Assembly (NCBI RefSeq): GCF_008831285.2
Contig: NC_045142.1
Span: 6,083,501 to 6,147,500 of the forward strand
Source: Nymphaea colorata
Taxonomy: Eukaryota > Streptophyta > Magnoliopsida > Nymphaeales > Nymphaeaceae
Reading direction: 5' to 3'
Length of the DNA: 64,000 bases
Shown: positions 34,048 through 46,696 of the stretch, one piece after another
Layout of the letters: each line of letters opens with the position of its first letter
Numbering within the stretch: position 1 is the stretch's first letter
Translations under genes and position numbers: made by a program
Notes under the pieces: generated by a model
Seen by the model: only the letters and a program-made list of their open reading frames with translations
Told to the model about the DNA's origin: nothing
Databases searched by the model: none

Positions 34048-34339
34048 CGTCAAATTAAATGATGAGAGGGAGAGATAGGTACCTTATCGCACGTTTCAGT
34101 TGATGGCGGATCTTGAAGACTCGTTCGTCTTCTTTCCATCCGGCTTCTCCCCAATCCTTTGGCAATCAAGATTTCCCCAATTCGAACTCTCTCTTTCAGC
34201 AATTTGGGTGAACTCAGGGGTCGGCTGCCCGAAGCTTAGAACAAGAAAACTCGACGATGGAAAGCGCCCGAAGCAATTTGGGTGAACTCAGGGGTCGGTT
34301 GTGCAATCTTCTGCCTGGCGCCCGAAGCAATTTCAGAAT

Positions 34340-36800
34340 TCTTGTTCGTTTTTACCCAAACCCTTTTTCTTCTTTTTCCTCCAATTCTTTTCTCTTTTCT
34401 GTGGCGATTTTTTAGCGAGCTCTTCTTTTTTATCTTGTTTTTTTTTACTGTTTGAAGATTGATAAGGTTGGTTCATCAATCTCCTTTCCCTTTTTTTTGT
34501 TCTAATTTTATATGATTTAAAGTTAAAACATGCTTGTAGGGTACATGTCCTAATAATTTGCAAGTAAGAATGAATGTTGTATTTTGCTTTTTTCTAGTGT
34601 TGCTCTTTTCAGTTTTACCTTTTATAAGAGAAAATGTTTGTGTGTAGTTTTTACATTTAAGGCATCATATTTTCACAGCCCATTTAAAGCATGTTTTGCA
34701 TGTTCGTAGTTGTAGAGAAGCAAGGACATGATTTTTAATTTGGCGGTGGGGGATTCACACCCTCCTTTGTCGTGGTGTCAATGTTGCTGGGTTGTAAGAT
34801 TAATATTGGATCTTCTAACAATTGAATCCATACGATTAATATATTATGGTTGATGCATAAGCTTTAATGTGATTTTTACATAACATATTTTAAAAATCAG
34901 TAGGTTCCATGTATACATGTACATCAAATCACCGTAGATGTATGAAGTGCATCATTGTGGTGTGATTCACATAACTTTAGTAGTTGTGCAAGTATTGTAA
35001 ACATATTGTGCAGTGAGTAATGAACATTGTCACATACTTGTATTATATGGCAATGAATTTTTTGGGTATAATACAGCAAAATTGTATATCTCAAGAATAT
35101 TTCGAGAAATTTTTAAAAAATTTAAAACATTTAATAAATCTTGAAAATTATAAAAAATAAAATTAATAAAAATATAAAAAAACGTGAAAAAAGGCATATA
35201 ATACACGTTTTTTCATGTTTTATTTTCGAGAATTAAAAAAAAAATGTGTCTAATTGCCGTTTTATATAGCTAACTTATTTCTTGCGTATGATACGCGTTT
35301 TTTTGAATAGTATGCATTTTTAATGAGTTATGTAGATCACTTTGTGCACATTTTATCGTAAATCATTGTGGTATTGGTAGATAGCTACGTAAAATCACTT
35401 TCGTATTAAAACAATCATTGTGTCGAGACTACTAAGCTATATAAACAATACACTGAGTAGTAAACCATGTTAAGTGTGTTATGAATGTATTGTAAAACGT
35501 TGTGCTGTGAATGATGTGCTTTGTACCAGTGTCTTTGTTGTACATCATTGTGTTTCTTAGAGGTTGTTTTGCAACAGTAACACATTGTTACTGTCCACGA
35601 ATCTTCCTTAGAAAATGGGATAGATTTATGAAACACTTGTTATGTAACAAAAGAAGGTTCATTTAGATGAAGGGAGAGGAAATAGGCATTGGGCACATGC
35701 ATAAAATGGAACTTTTATGTAACAAAAGACAGATCATTAGGTCAGGTCTAACCCAAACCCGGTTCATCTGTAGTGTGTTGCAGTACTTAGTTCTGCCATT
35801 TCAGCTCACCAACGAGGGACAGACGAGGAGTATTGCGAATGAACTTGTAGAATATATGATTTCAGAGATATTTTGTTTTGGCATGCACTAAAGATACTTG
35901 ACTGTAAAAACATTTTAAAAAAATGCACTGAATCATATATTTTATCAAATCAATGAAAAATAAACGCTTGCACTTTGAAAGGAATATTCATGAACACCGA
36001 TAGCTACGAAGCCACTTTAAAGCTCTACTCGTATGAACAAGCCTGTCTACTTTCAAGACCCTGTGTTGTTTAGCTAACCGAAGTTTGCCATTTGGGGAAC
36101 CGGCTATTACATTATTCCCATCTTCAAATTCCATGTAACACATTTCCAATTTTCATCATTTCTCCAAATTCTCACATAAATACATGCCCTTTCTTTTCCA
36201 AGTTCCCCTTAAAGAGGAGCAATGGCCATATGAAGAAGCTGCTACGCATAAGTATTCGCTGAAAAACTCATGGCTGAGGAAATTGCTGCTTTGGAGAAAA
36301 ACTGAACGTGGACCATCTCCACATTCCCTTCCAACAAAAAGCCCATCGTGTATCCATGAATATACAAAAATCAAGTGATAGTCTTTGGCAACTATGAAGC
36401 AATGTAAGACACGTCTAGTCGTCCATGGGTATACTGAAATCCAAGGATTGGATTATTACTAGTTGCCAAGTTGACCACCATACATGCACTGTTGGCATTA
36501 TTAAGCCTTGTTATCAAATGCAATGGAAGAATGGATCATTGTGAAACTTTTGCTTCAGATGCCAAGTTGACTACTATGCATGCACTATAGGTGCATATAG
36601 ACATAGAAGTCTAAATGGAACTTCCTTTTAGCCTTCTTAGTAGGGGACATCACCTACATAAGTCACTGTATGGACTCAAAATAGTCCTCGAGGAATAGGT
36701 TTTAAGAAATTTTGCTGCAAAACCTGCTGGGGATAGCCCTTATCTTATTACCAAAAGATGAATATGTACAATGAACGAAAATGAATGGGGGAACAAACAA
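34340..36800. other. AT-rich intergenic DNA between two LINEs
   Basis: No gene was recognised. At 35570-35600 a CAACAGTAACA motif with its near-inverse resembles that at 7445-7480. Around 35050-35300 the sequence is a repetitive AT-rich tract with AACGTG/ACACGT motifs. Confidence 0.5.
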
Positions 36801-38650
36801 AGACTCAATCAAGAGGCGTGTTCCACTGCAGCCTTGATCCTAGAGGACAAGGCTTCAACAAAAGAGTGATGATATCAGCAGCAGGATTGGAATTAGCAGC
36901 TGTAGGAATTTTCTGCAACGGAAAACATTGAAATTCTTCATGATAGCTTCCAAGGGTTGGTTCAGAATATTTTTGATTTTGTATTTCCATAGCTCCCTTC
37001 ACTCAGATCAGGGGATTGGAAGATAATGTCTTCTAAGATATGGATGCAGTTCTGCAGTCTAAAACTAGCGAAAGGCAGAAGGCCCTTTGTCACGATCCGC
37101 TGTTCTCGGTCATAAATACCAAAAGCCACTTTGAAACATCCTTGTTGGGAAAGAAAAACAACTTGGACGCAGGTCCGATCAGTGGAGGGGAGTCGGCCTG
37201 TGTCCCTGTCAATATGAGTTGCAAGTCTTTACACACTGCTGAAGCCACTTGAAAAGGTGTAGGGATGATGTCACCATGACGCCTTTTGTTGCGTATTTTC
37301 CATATCGATCCAAGGACCACAGGCAGCATCGTCTGCCATACTATAGATTTCCAGCGTTGTCTGAAGCTACTTTCTCTCCGCTTATCAATAGCGGCGACGA
37401 TATTCTCACTCAACTGAATATCCTCGTAATCCAATTACAATTCAGGAAAAGATGGGAAACGGATTCTTCATCATGTTTACAGAAAATACATTGATTTGCC
37501 AATGGGATGCCCTGCTTCTTGGTTCTATCAAGAGTTAGTAGTATATTGTTTGCATCAAGAAGGCTAAACCAGGACGCACTAGGAGGTCCATAGGTAAACA
37601 TTTCACGTTGTACCTATAGGCTTAATACTTATCCTGTCGTATATTTCTTTACAGGGGAGGGTGGAGACATTCGTGCTGTTCCACCACAGCTGATTCTGTA
37701 TAGCAGATTTAATCCATGGAGCTATGGCAACAGAACTGAGATGACCACCAACCCTACTCATTTCAACTACAGAACAATCAAGATAGTCTTTAATGAGTGC
37801 AATGTCCCCATCAAACAGCCAAGAGTTGAGATTCCTCCAAACCCAAACCAGAACTTCATCTATCTTCCATTGCCAAGCTTCCACTGAATGGAGTAGTTGA
37901 TTTCAGACCACGCCCTGTTGATCGCCTTCCAGGATTGCGAATGGTCTGCATTCTGTTTTGGGGTCCATAAACTATTGCGGTTCAAATATTTCCTCTTCAC
38001 CATAATAGCCCACAAGGAGTTGTCGCAGTAAGCTTTGAACCCTCAATGGATCATCATGGCCTTAGAAAGCGTGTGCATGTCAGTAAGCCCAACACCACCC
38101 TCCTCAAGTGGTTTGCATAGAGATTTCCAGTTGAGCAGGTGAGGTCAACGGTGGTCCTCCGACACCGAACCAGGTGAAGCTGATCACAAGCCTATCTAGT
38201 TTTTGAAGTATGCTCAAAGGGGGCTTGAAAGCTCTGAACCAATAGCTAGTGATCTGTTGCAGTGCGCTTTTGACAATACATATTCTGCCCGCATATGAGG
38301 GCATCTCTCTCTTCCAGCCACTTAACTTCTTTTCGGCTTTTTGCATCAGTGGTCGACACATATCATTCATAATGTTCCAGGGAGGGAGGGGAAGATCTAG
38401 ATAGAAGCTAGGAAACTCTTTTGAGCACCAGCCCAACTTCTCTATGCACATAGTTAGCAGTCTTTCCTGAGTGTGAAATGGGGTGCTGGAAGCTTTATCA
38501 TCATTGCATAAGATGCCTGCACTCCTCTCAAAGTCATGAAAAGTTTCTTTCAGAAAACCTAAGTAGGGTGAGAATGGATCACCCTATCTAAGTTCCCTAT
38601 GACCTGTAAAGAAAGGCCCTTCCCTGCCATTTAAAAGTAAAGCATAGGAG
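36800..38650 (-). pseudogene. Truncated LINE ORF2 fragment (RT end to zinc-binding region)
   Basis: On the minus strand, RT motif B appears at about 38590-38570 as GDPFSPY, preceded by a stop where Gln is expected. The RT thumb/connection follows (FPSFYLDLPL, KKLSGWKREMPSYAGR, LDRLVISFTWFG, about 38420-38140). A further block lies at about 37884-37604. A zinc-binding segment (ANQCIFCKHDEESVSHLFLNC, 37530-37440) and a downstream block, SIWKIRNKRR (37300), end it. The catalytic ADD motif is missing, apparently deleted between motif B and the thumb. 5'-truncated with multiple stops and frame changes. It belongs to a different LINE family from 28156-34100. The 3' end is unclear. Confidence 0.8.
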
Positions 38651-38808
38651 GTGCTCTGGACACATTAATACTTTCTGTGTCCAACACATAGGAGAACGAA
38701 GGCAATCCATTGCAAGCTCAATGAAATTAAAATTAAATGAGCATATACTTTAAATAAATATGCACCATATACTTTAGATAAATATGCACCATTATGTCTA
38801 TCAAGACC

Positions 38809-38989
38809 CTGGGGCGGAGTCAGGATTTCATTTAGGGACAGGCCAAATAATCCAACCTCAAATTTTGGGTAGGGCCAAACTGAACCTAAGTAAAAAAAAT
38901 ACATTAAATAATTAAAAAAAATTATTTTTCTAATGTAAATTTTTTTTTCAGTTAGTTTGGGGCGGGCCACGGCCTAAGCGCCCCCCCTG
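38809..38989 (+). mobile_element. hAT-like MITE, copy 3
   Basis: Same family and orientation as 445-628: it begins CTGGGGCGGAGTCAGG and ends GCGCCCCCCCTG. The shared interior contains GGGTAGGGCCAAACTGAACC. 181 bp. No clear 8-bp duplication remains, so it is the most decayed or a rearranged copy. Confidence 0.7.
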
Positions 38990-39389
38990 GACATGCTCGT
39001 CGGCTCGAAGAATGTGCTCGCAGATCAGCCGTCCTGGAAAAGAATTGTGCGAAGTAAATCTTTAGATAATAATTCCAGTCAATACTTCAATCACTACCCT
39101 CCTGGGCGCCATTGCAGGCACAAACTATGACTATATATACCATATTTCTTGATGTAGCTGATTTCTAGTATATAGTCGTCTGGTGAATAAAGGTAAATGT
39201 CTGCATACCACAAAAAAAAAGCCTCCGACCATTCAGTAGTTATGGTAAAGTTGAAATTAAGATGCTGATGAGTCCCTTCCAGAACAGATAGAACAAAAAT
39301 TTTTCAGCACCATGTCCGATCCTTCCTTAAAGACTCTCTCTCTCTCTCTCTCGCTCTAACAAATAGCCACTTTTAAAATGTTAATATCG

Positions 39390-39470
<81 letters not shown>
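39390..39470. repeat. (TA)n microsatellite, 81 bp
   Basis: The longest uninterrupted dinucleotide tract in the window, preceded by a (CT)n tract at 39332-39352. Confidence 0.97.
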
Positions 39471-39474
<4 letters not shown>

Positions 39475-41284
39475 TATCTGCAATGCAAAAATAAGTATCT
39501 TAACTGCTTGATTTATTTTTGGGTTTATTCAAATATTCATCCTTACGAGAGGTCCTTTAACATATTCGACTCATCTCGCATTTAGTCTTAGAGGTTAAAT
39601 GCGCCAATGGAAACTGTGCATCGTTGGAAAATGAAAAAAGGAATGACACTAATACAATAGCATACAGTTATTTTCCAGAACAGCAAAAACCAATTTTGCT
39701 GAGAGAATACATAGCTAAGCTGCTAAATGCGGTCAAGTGACAAAAGGATGGGTTCTCCATGAAAGTGCAAATTTCAAGGATGGATTTGTCGTTCATTAAG
39801 AGAAAAATAAAAGGTTTAACAAATCATTAATTCATAAGAATTTTGTACTTGCGTTTTTTTGGCACCACAGAGTCTAGTTTAAGAGTTTTATGGAAACCCA
39901 ATCACAAAGAGGCAAGCGACATTATCTGCGTAGTGAGTAGGGATGTCAACGAATCAGATTTGAATCGAATATAACCCCAACTGTATTGATTTTCTCAGAT
40001 ATTCACCATCTGATTTAAGTTTGGATTTGAATGTGAACAAAAAAAGAATATCGAGGTCTGAATCCAAAATCTGATTTCAGAACCCCAAATCTGATTACAT
40101 TCATATCTGAATCTGAATCCAATCTGATATTTATGTATATCTAAATCCGATCATATGTCATTTCTTAAATATGTATCAGAGCTGATTTGTTAATCTGATA
40201 TTCAATCTTTTTAGGTATCCGACTTTTCCGTAATGGTTAGGTTGGATGTCCGATCCAAGTCAAACTTGAAGAAATGGCTTTTCTGTGTACTGAATCCAAG
40301 AGAAGTTACTACAAGATCTACTATACAGCATAACCAAAATCTTTGGCCTTTTGTTTTGCATGCATACAAATTACAGTCCCTAGTTCTCATAATTTGTATG
40401 TAATTAACATGTTCAAAGAACAAAATAAAATGCATCTAAGTTAGGTTTGGAAGCACAAGAGGCATGGCAACCATGAACTGCCCCGACTATTCATGTCACC
40501 TGGCTTGCAACTACGTTTCTAACATCCACCTTTCACATACCATGGCAACCAGTTTTAACACGAAAATAAATGAGTTGGAAGTAGGAAAGAAACTTTCCAA
40601 AACTTTTCATGAACAGCATGTAACCCGTCTCAGATATTACATAGGACCAGTAAACATCATACGTATAGAAAGATGAAATCGAATTATCAACGTTTGAAAC
40701 CGTAGAAACTTTTTTCCTGGAGCACCCAAATAGTTTACCATGGCTTGTCTTGTGCCTTCATACTTCCTATCAGATTTCAGTATGCATAGACTCCGGTTCC
40801 CTCTCAACAGATTTCAATGCACATGATCAGGTAACATTTTGAAATTCTACACTAGAAATAAATGGACAATTTGGGTGCCAAGTACTACAAGAAAATAAAT
40901 AAACAAATTCTACACTAGAAAACCATGTGCTTACAGTTCATCAAGATAGTCTACAAGAACTTTTTCAGCAGAGTATATAAATCATTTACTTCTTAAAATG
41001 ATTCACTTTTAGCATTTTTCTTGTCACAGCCAGTGTCTTGAAGGGCACCTACATCTAGAGTGTACATTCTATCTGCCAAAATTGGTTAAAATTAAAATTG
41101 TACTCTTGTTTACGTCCAGTGCTTGCCGCAGCTAACCGCTGAAACAGAGGCAAACCAGCTCCCTGCTAATTCATGCTTGCAGACTTAACGGTTATAAGAA
41201 ACAAGCTGTTACAGCTTCACATAAGTTCAAAGACCATTGCTTTCACAATCTAGAAAAGAGCTGCTATATGGACAATAACTGATT
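39471..41284. other. Intergenic DNA downstream of ELP6, no gene seen
   Basis: At 39950-40220 there is low-complexity sequence built from AATCTGAATCC and ATCTGATT units. No ORF resembles a known family. The part just below 41285 must contain the ELP6 3' UTR. Confidence 0.5.
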
Positions 41285-44200
41285 TTACAGGTTCATTGAT
41301 ATCTGACTTCCAGGACGAAAGTATTCAGCACAGTTTTCCTTAATTCTGAAATGGAAGTTATGGTGCTTGAGACCAACCTGCCCTTGTTGATCAACAATCC
41401 CTTTTCTTTCAACTGTCAGCTGAAACACAAAAGCCAGGTCAGAAAAAAGTCGTCGCGGGCCACAGTCACTGCTATATGCTTAGTACAATGAAGTGTGAGC
41501 TACAATTTACAGGAGACTGATGCGGCAGCAAGCAAATTAACTACAGAAAAAATAAAGACACCTTCTGCTAAAATGTGAATACCTTAGACACACTTATGTC
41601 AACAGATTTATGTAACCTCAAACTGAAACCACAGCTTATCTTAGCACCTACATGATCGGCAGCCAAATTCGCAATGACTATCCAGCACAACCTTTGGCAT
41701 TCTGCATTCATTTCATACCTGATACATTTTATAATTATGTATATATCTTCTACAAATCGTATTTCTGAACCATATGCTTTTAACTCTGATTGATAGTTAT
41801 GAGCCTGTGAACATGACTTCTATATGATCTTTAAAAATAGGATAACTTTGTAGTTAGTGAGCAGACCTTTTCCTTGCTGGCATTAGCTCCCCCATGAGAT
41901 ATTGGCAACTGGTAAAACGCCTTATATAAAGCAACATAACAAATTTAAAACCACAAAGGGGCATCACTTGCCATGATGCCTAAGCTGGATATACACGTGA
42001 TCGAAAGAGGATACTGAAGTTTCTATTCCAAATGAGGTTGGAAGTGATCTGGCGGTTAAAGAATTAATGATTTAAAAATATAAACATTAACAGTACTAGC
42101 AACAAAGCTTATTCCTTGTGATGCATCTAGCACTTTTTTTGTGAATACCTATGTGATATGAAGCTATGGAAAAGCATGAAAAAAAAATGCTTTAATACAC
42201 AAGCAAACATCAAAAGTACTGAAATGCTACTTGTGGAGGGTGGGCTTGAAGATGCTGAAGACAATCATGGGCAGTGTTGATTTTAAAACACACACAAACA
42301 CTAACAGACCAAGTGAATTTTTTTGTTATGTCCACTGTGTTACAAAAGTTGGCCTGAATTCAAATCAAATCAGCAAGCAAATTTGATCATCCGCTTGTAC
42401 AGGGATGCCATGTGACACGCTTATGTTCACTTTTATTATTTTAAAATATGTTAATGTTTTTCTTTTTATTATTTCCATTTGTTTTTCCAAACATGAGTAT
42501 AATAATTATTTTTAATACTTCACAACTGGCTCACCAAATCGACAGCCTGACTGGTTCCATTCAGATTCTGTTTTTAAGACACCGGTTGTCACGTGGAGTA
42601 GCTGAAGCTGACGCGTTGGGCTTATGTTTCTGCTGGAGAATTCAGAATGCAGGCCACAGATTATCAAACGCTAGAGGCCTCAACGAGTGCAGAATTTGGG
42701 ATGGGTCAATCCCGTTTTGTTTATGAACCTTACATGATTGACAGCCTGTCGTTGCAACAGAGACTTGTATCAGAAATGAGAAAACCTACACGTAATGAAT
42801 ATCAGCTAACCTTCAAAGGGTTTTAGAAGTAAAGAGTATGGTCAGAATGCTATTCCAGAAATCACGTTTTAGCCTCACAGAAGGCTTTCTTACTTCAACA
42901 TAAGGTCCATGGAGGCATCAGACCAATAGTGATGCTCAGGACACTATGTTCCGCAACATTGCAAAGAAGCACCAAGGCACAACGCTTATTAACATATGAT
43001 CCGTATGATAGTGCACACAAGGATATCAAGAATGCTGACATTTCCTCCCAGCGAGGATATCAAGAATGCTGACATTTCCTCCCAGCGAGGATATCAAGAA
43101 TGCTGACATTTCCTCCCAGCGATTTTTATTCAGTTTATAAGCAAGTCTAGTAGTAGCTTAGCTTTCTCTGAAAACCTAAACAAGGAAAGCAGGAGACTTT
43201 ATCTGCCCTCCTGCAATTTTCCTTGTCCACCTTCATATCTTCGACTACGTGCTTTTTCTTAGACCCATGAAGTTGACTCCTCCAAGGACATCTACCAATT
43301 TGGCAAGATGCCAATATGTCTCTGTTGAAAGCATCCCCGTAGCATAGCAGAAACGTAACCTTTATAGAACAGGCACCCAACGCCATAGACTTGACTTCCA
43401 CAAAGATCCAACAAGGACATCGTTAAAGGGAATGATAATGCCACGTTCTTGGTCAAAGATTGCTTCAGCATGTCCATTCAGACACTGGGACTAGGTTACA
43501 AATAAAAATTAACGATTCGATAGATGCTTGAACAGGTTACAAAGATGACATATTTTAAAAAGTTAAAAGATGTTAAACATTTCAAATTTGGAAAAAGAAA
43601 GGACATATAAAGGGATACGTAGAGAAACCATACCTGCCCATGCACATCCGTGGCCAAGCCTAGGGCTAGTGGCTCGACGTTTATTACAACATCTGAATTG
43701 TGCTCGACTTGTGACAGGAATCTATCGTACTCCATATTCGCGTAGATGTCTTGGTGGCCCAAGAGAATCAGCAAGCACCCCTGAGTGTGGAAAAAGGAAC
43801 CAAAATGAAGATTTCCGTATAATTCACTACGAAATGGTAGCACAGGCAATTGACTCCAACCTCTTCAGAAGTTAAGGTTTGACAGTAGTGCAGAAAATCC
43901 AAAACAGAGTCTGAATCTCCATGGGCAACAATCTCGAGGAGACTTATGTCATCAACTATAATTGTGAAATGCCCCTGATTGCATTGAGAATAAATGCTTG
44001 TCTTCACGGCATTGTGAATTACTCCATACAAGTCGATCAATCTGCCATCCTTGCCTTCATCCTTATCTGGGAGACATCCATGTCAGGATTTTAGCTGCAT
44101 TTTTGTTGCTTTGTGCCTTGAAATCTTGAACGTGTAAATTAGCGACAGACAGAGAAAGAAAGAGAAAGATTACCCACAGACTCCAGTCGAAGCATGTCAA

Positions 44201-44564
44201 AGAACATGAATTTGTTAGAATCTCTCTGTGACACCAAGTTGCAGCCCTACAATGAAAACACCAAAATGACTAAAAACCTGTCCTAGCACGGCCAGCAAGA
44301 GAGAGAGAGAGAGAGAGAGGTTACAAGCTTCCTTAGGATGCGATCGTAGTGAGAGAAGGGTTCTGACAGAGAGAGGAAGAACAGAGGTCCTGAAGGAGGA
44401 GAGGGGGATTTGGGCATGAGAATGGTCCTGATCAGGTGATGAAGAAGGAATCTGCCGCTCGTTTCAACACAGTCTTTGATGAGGATCGTTCGACCACTAC
44501 CACCAGCAGAACCACCGCCCCGCAATCCGTCACGGCCCAACACTTCCTCCAGCAACTTCATCAT
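41285..44564 (-). CDS. ELP6: Elongator complex protein 6
   Basis: Five exons in one frame: 44564-44325, 44246-44174, 44066-43861, 43780-43634 and 41419-41285, giving 266 aa against about 262 in Arabidopsis. Family landmarks appear in order: TILIKDCVETSG near the N-terminus, PFSHYDRILRKL, FFDMLRLES, FTIIVDDISLLEI, VLDFLHYC, HQDIYA, EPLALGLATDVHGQ and a C-terminal HNFHFRIKEN. ELP4-ELP5-ELP6 form the RecA-like hexamer of Elongator, which helps modify wobble uridines of tRNAs. ELP6 has lost the catalytic ATPase motifs, which agrees with the absence of a P-loop here. The start is the first ATG after an in-frame stop; a second ATG follows at once. Intron 1 is only 78 bp; intron 4 is 2.2 kb. It is divergent from MECR. 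Confidence 0.93.
43021..43122. repeat. Three perfect 34-bp tandem repeats in ELP6 intron 4
   Basis: The 34-bp unit beginning GGATATCAAGAATGCTGACA occurs three times without mismatch (43021, 43055, 43089). Perfect identity implies recent expansion or active homogenisation. Confidence 0.97.
44299..44320. repeat. (GA)n microsatellite at the ELP6 exon 1 donor
   Basis: Read on the gene strand, the donor GTAACC runs straight into a CT repeat that fills about a quarter of the 78-bp intron 1. Confidence 0.95.
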
Positions 44565-46443
44565 GCACCCCAAATCCAAAGGCCCGCCTTGCTCGCCCCT
44601 CCGGGACTGAAACCTTTTGTGGGGAGCCGCCCTTTCTGTGAGGGAGGGACGAATCTAAGCAATTAAGTTGAAACCAATTCAAGGTTACCAAGAAGGTCGA
44701 TGGATCAGTCCTCCTCGGTAAGCGCACGCCGAAGCGGCGAACGATGACTATGCTTCTTCCCAACCGAGATTTCTAGGCAAACGTTTGATCCAAGGGACGG
44801 ACACTCACACTCTTCAGTCTTCAAAGTTGAACTTGGACTTCGTACCAGTGGGTTAGTAGCGTTCAGACCCACCCGTTTCGGCTGGAGTTAACGCCACGCA
44901 TTCAAAATCTAAACTCAATTCGCTCAGAGAAATAGGATCTGAACCAACACCAGGAGTATAAGGCGAAAAAGAAAAGGACCAGGGTCGTTGGTCAGGACAC
45001 CGTGAACGCTGGAGTCTGGGTTTACATTTATATTTAAAGTTGAAATACTCCAGCTATCGGTCCATGAGGGCCTCTATTACATAAGCTGGAGGCCTTTCGA
45101 TGGCTGTAAAATCCACGTTTTTTTGTGTGTGCATATGTGTAGGAGCTCAAATTATCTGGTCATTCGGAACTCCGTTTAATCACGGCCGCTTGATGTAATA
45201 AATTAGATGAATGTATTCAAAGACACGGTAAATTAGGCGAATGTATTCAAAGACACGGCTCAATGCAATTAATCAGACAATGTGTTGAGATTTCTTTGTC
45301 CATAGAAAAATTCACAAATCTATTATATATATATATATATATATATAATTAGATATGTCATATAACTAAAAATTTAAAATGTGTTGTTGAAACTAAGTTC
45401 TTGAACCATTGTTACACTATAAACTATTGCTGATACTCATGTGGCCACTGCTTACTTTGGATGGACAGTCCTATATCAATATATGAATTGTGGTTCTATC
45501 AATGTTATTAAGAGGGTGCATTATATGCACCCGAAGGGAATAGCTCGAACGGGAGGACTTGGGGTGCATTGGTGGCCCATCTTCAATTTGGAACTCACAG
45601 GGCGCTATGCTCTTACTCTTACACCATAAAAGAAGTGTGTCTTTCGTGCAAGTTGAAACATGCAGAAATCTCAATACTTATACGAGGTTTGAACTTAGCT
45701 TGGGATCTTGTAAGGGGAAGGAGAGGAGAGTTTCTGCTCTGTTACCAGTGGTAGGACAACCCTCTTCCTCACCCAAAAGGATGCATTATATGCATGATTG
45801 CATCGGCATAGATTGGCATAGTTTTTAATTCTAAAAATAACAGGAAACATTTTAAAATGATCACACGCTTGGAGCATGAAACCCTTTAAAATAAAATCAA
45901 AACTTGCTTTCTCGTAAAATATATGGCTGTAACAAGACTCTCATTATCCAATTCAAATGATCATAATAAAAGCACAAATGAGAATGCATTTTCTTTGAAT
46001 CACCTGTATCATATAAACTAAACTTTTTTAGTGCTCCATGCCCGAAAAAAAAGAGAGACGTCAACACAGCTAAATCTAAAGCTTTTATAAACAGCAAAAA
46101 AACACTTATCTATTAATCACTTCATTCAGCTCTATGCAACTATGGTTGACCTGAAGAACAAACATTTTTGGTACTTCATGCGGGTTACATTCTTCTTTCT
46201 TCTCAAAGGAATGACCGCATAGGGCCATCACATACCACATATATCTAAACTAAAGAATCTTCGTATATAGTTCCAATTTCATACGCATATACCGAGTTTC
46301 CGAAGTACCCGTATCAATCCTATGGCCACCTTGTACAGACCGTCCAGGGTTCGCCATGGCATGCTCTGTGCTTGATGATGCAAAACTAAAGAGACGTCTT
46401 CTACGCTCAGAAGGGAGCAGAGGTGAAGAAGGAGAAGGCAAGG
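44565..46443. promoter_or_regulatory. Divergent ELP6-MECR intergenic region
   Basis: 1.9 kb between the two start codons. It must hold both promoters and 5' UTRs; no clear TATA pair or shared motif stands out. It contains a 30-bp tandem pair (45200-45229 and 45230-45259, two mismatches plus the final base) and an (AT)n tract (45324-45347). No third gene was recognised. Confidence 0.5.
45200..45259. repeat. 30-bp tandem pair
   Basis: AAATTAGATGAATGTATTCA... is followed directly by AAATTAGGCGAATGTATTCA.... The copies share the rest of the unit up to ACACGG. Confidence 0.9.
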
Positions 46444-46655
46444 ATGAGTGGCAGCATTGCTATCGGCAGGTGCGGTGGAGGTAGAGAAGCAACGAGATTG
46501 TCCCAACGGATTCCACCCTTTTTCCGGCGATGTCTCCTCTCCGCGCCGCCAGGTCGCCGCTCTCTCCTCCGCGTCTTCTCTTCTGCGTGCAGCGCCTCCC
46601 CACCTTCCAAGGCCGCCGTCTACGATCAGGAGGGCCCCCCTGTCGAAGTCACCAG

Positions 46656-46696
<41 letters not shown>

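Larger units (their letters stand above)
28156..34100 (-). mobile_element. Near full-length L1-type LINE, inactivated
   Basis: A minus-strand non-LTR retrotransposon of about 5.9 kb: 5' UTR, ORF1, a 33-nt gap, ORF2, a short 3' UTR and a poly-A tail (the T10 run at 28156-28165). Both ORFs are damaged (a frameshifting duplication in ORF1; four in-frame stops and one frame change in ORF2), yet long stretches are intact, so inactivation is fairly recent. The 5' boundary is uncertain. A GCAATTTGGGTGAACTCAGG segment is duplicated at about 34199 and 34273. No clean target duplication was found by eye. Confidence 0.9.

Noticed and set aside
28156-34340. Target-site duplication for the LINE (CTTGTTT near 28148 versus CTTGTTC near 34341)
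   Set aside because: Only six to seven matching bases in T-rich DNA; could be chance, so not claimed.
44701-44719. Plus-strand ATG with a short reading frame and GTAAGC donor next to ELP6
   Set aside because: Six codons only, no downstream exon recognised; more likely ELP6 upstream sequence.
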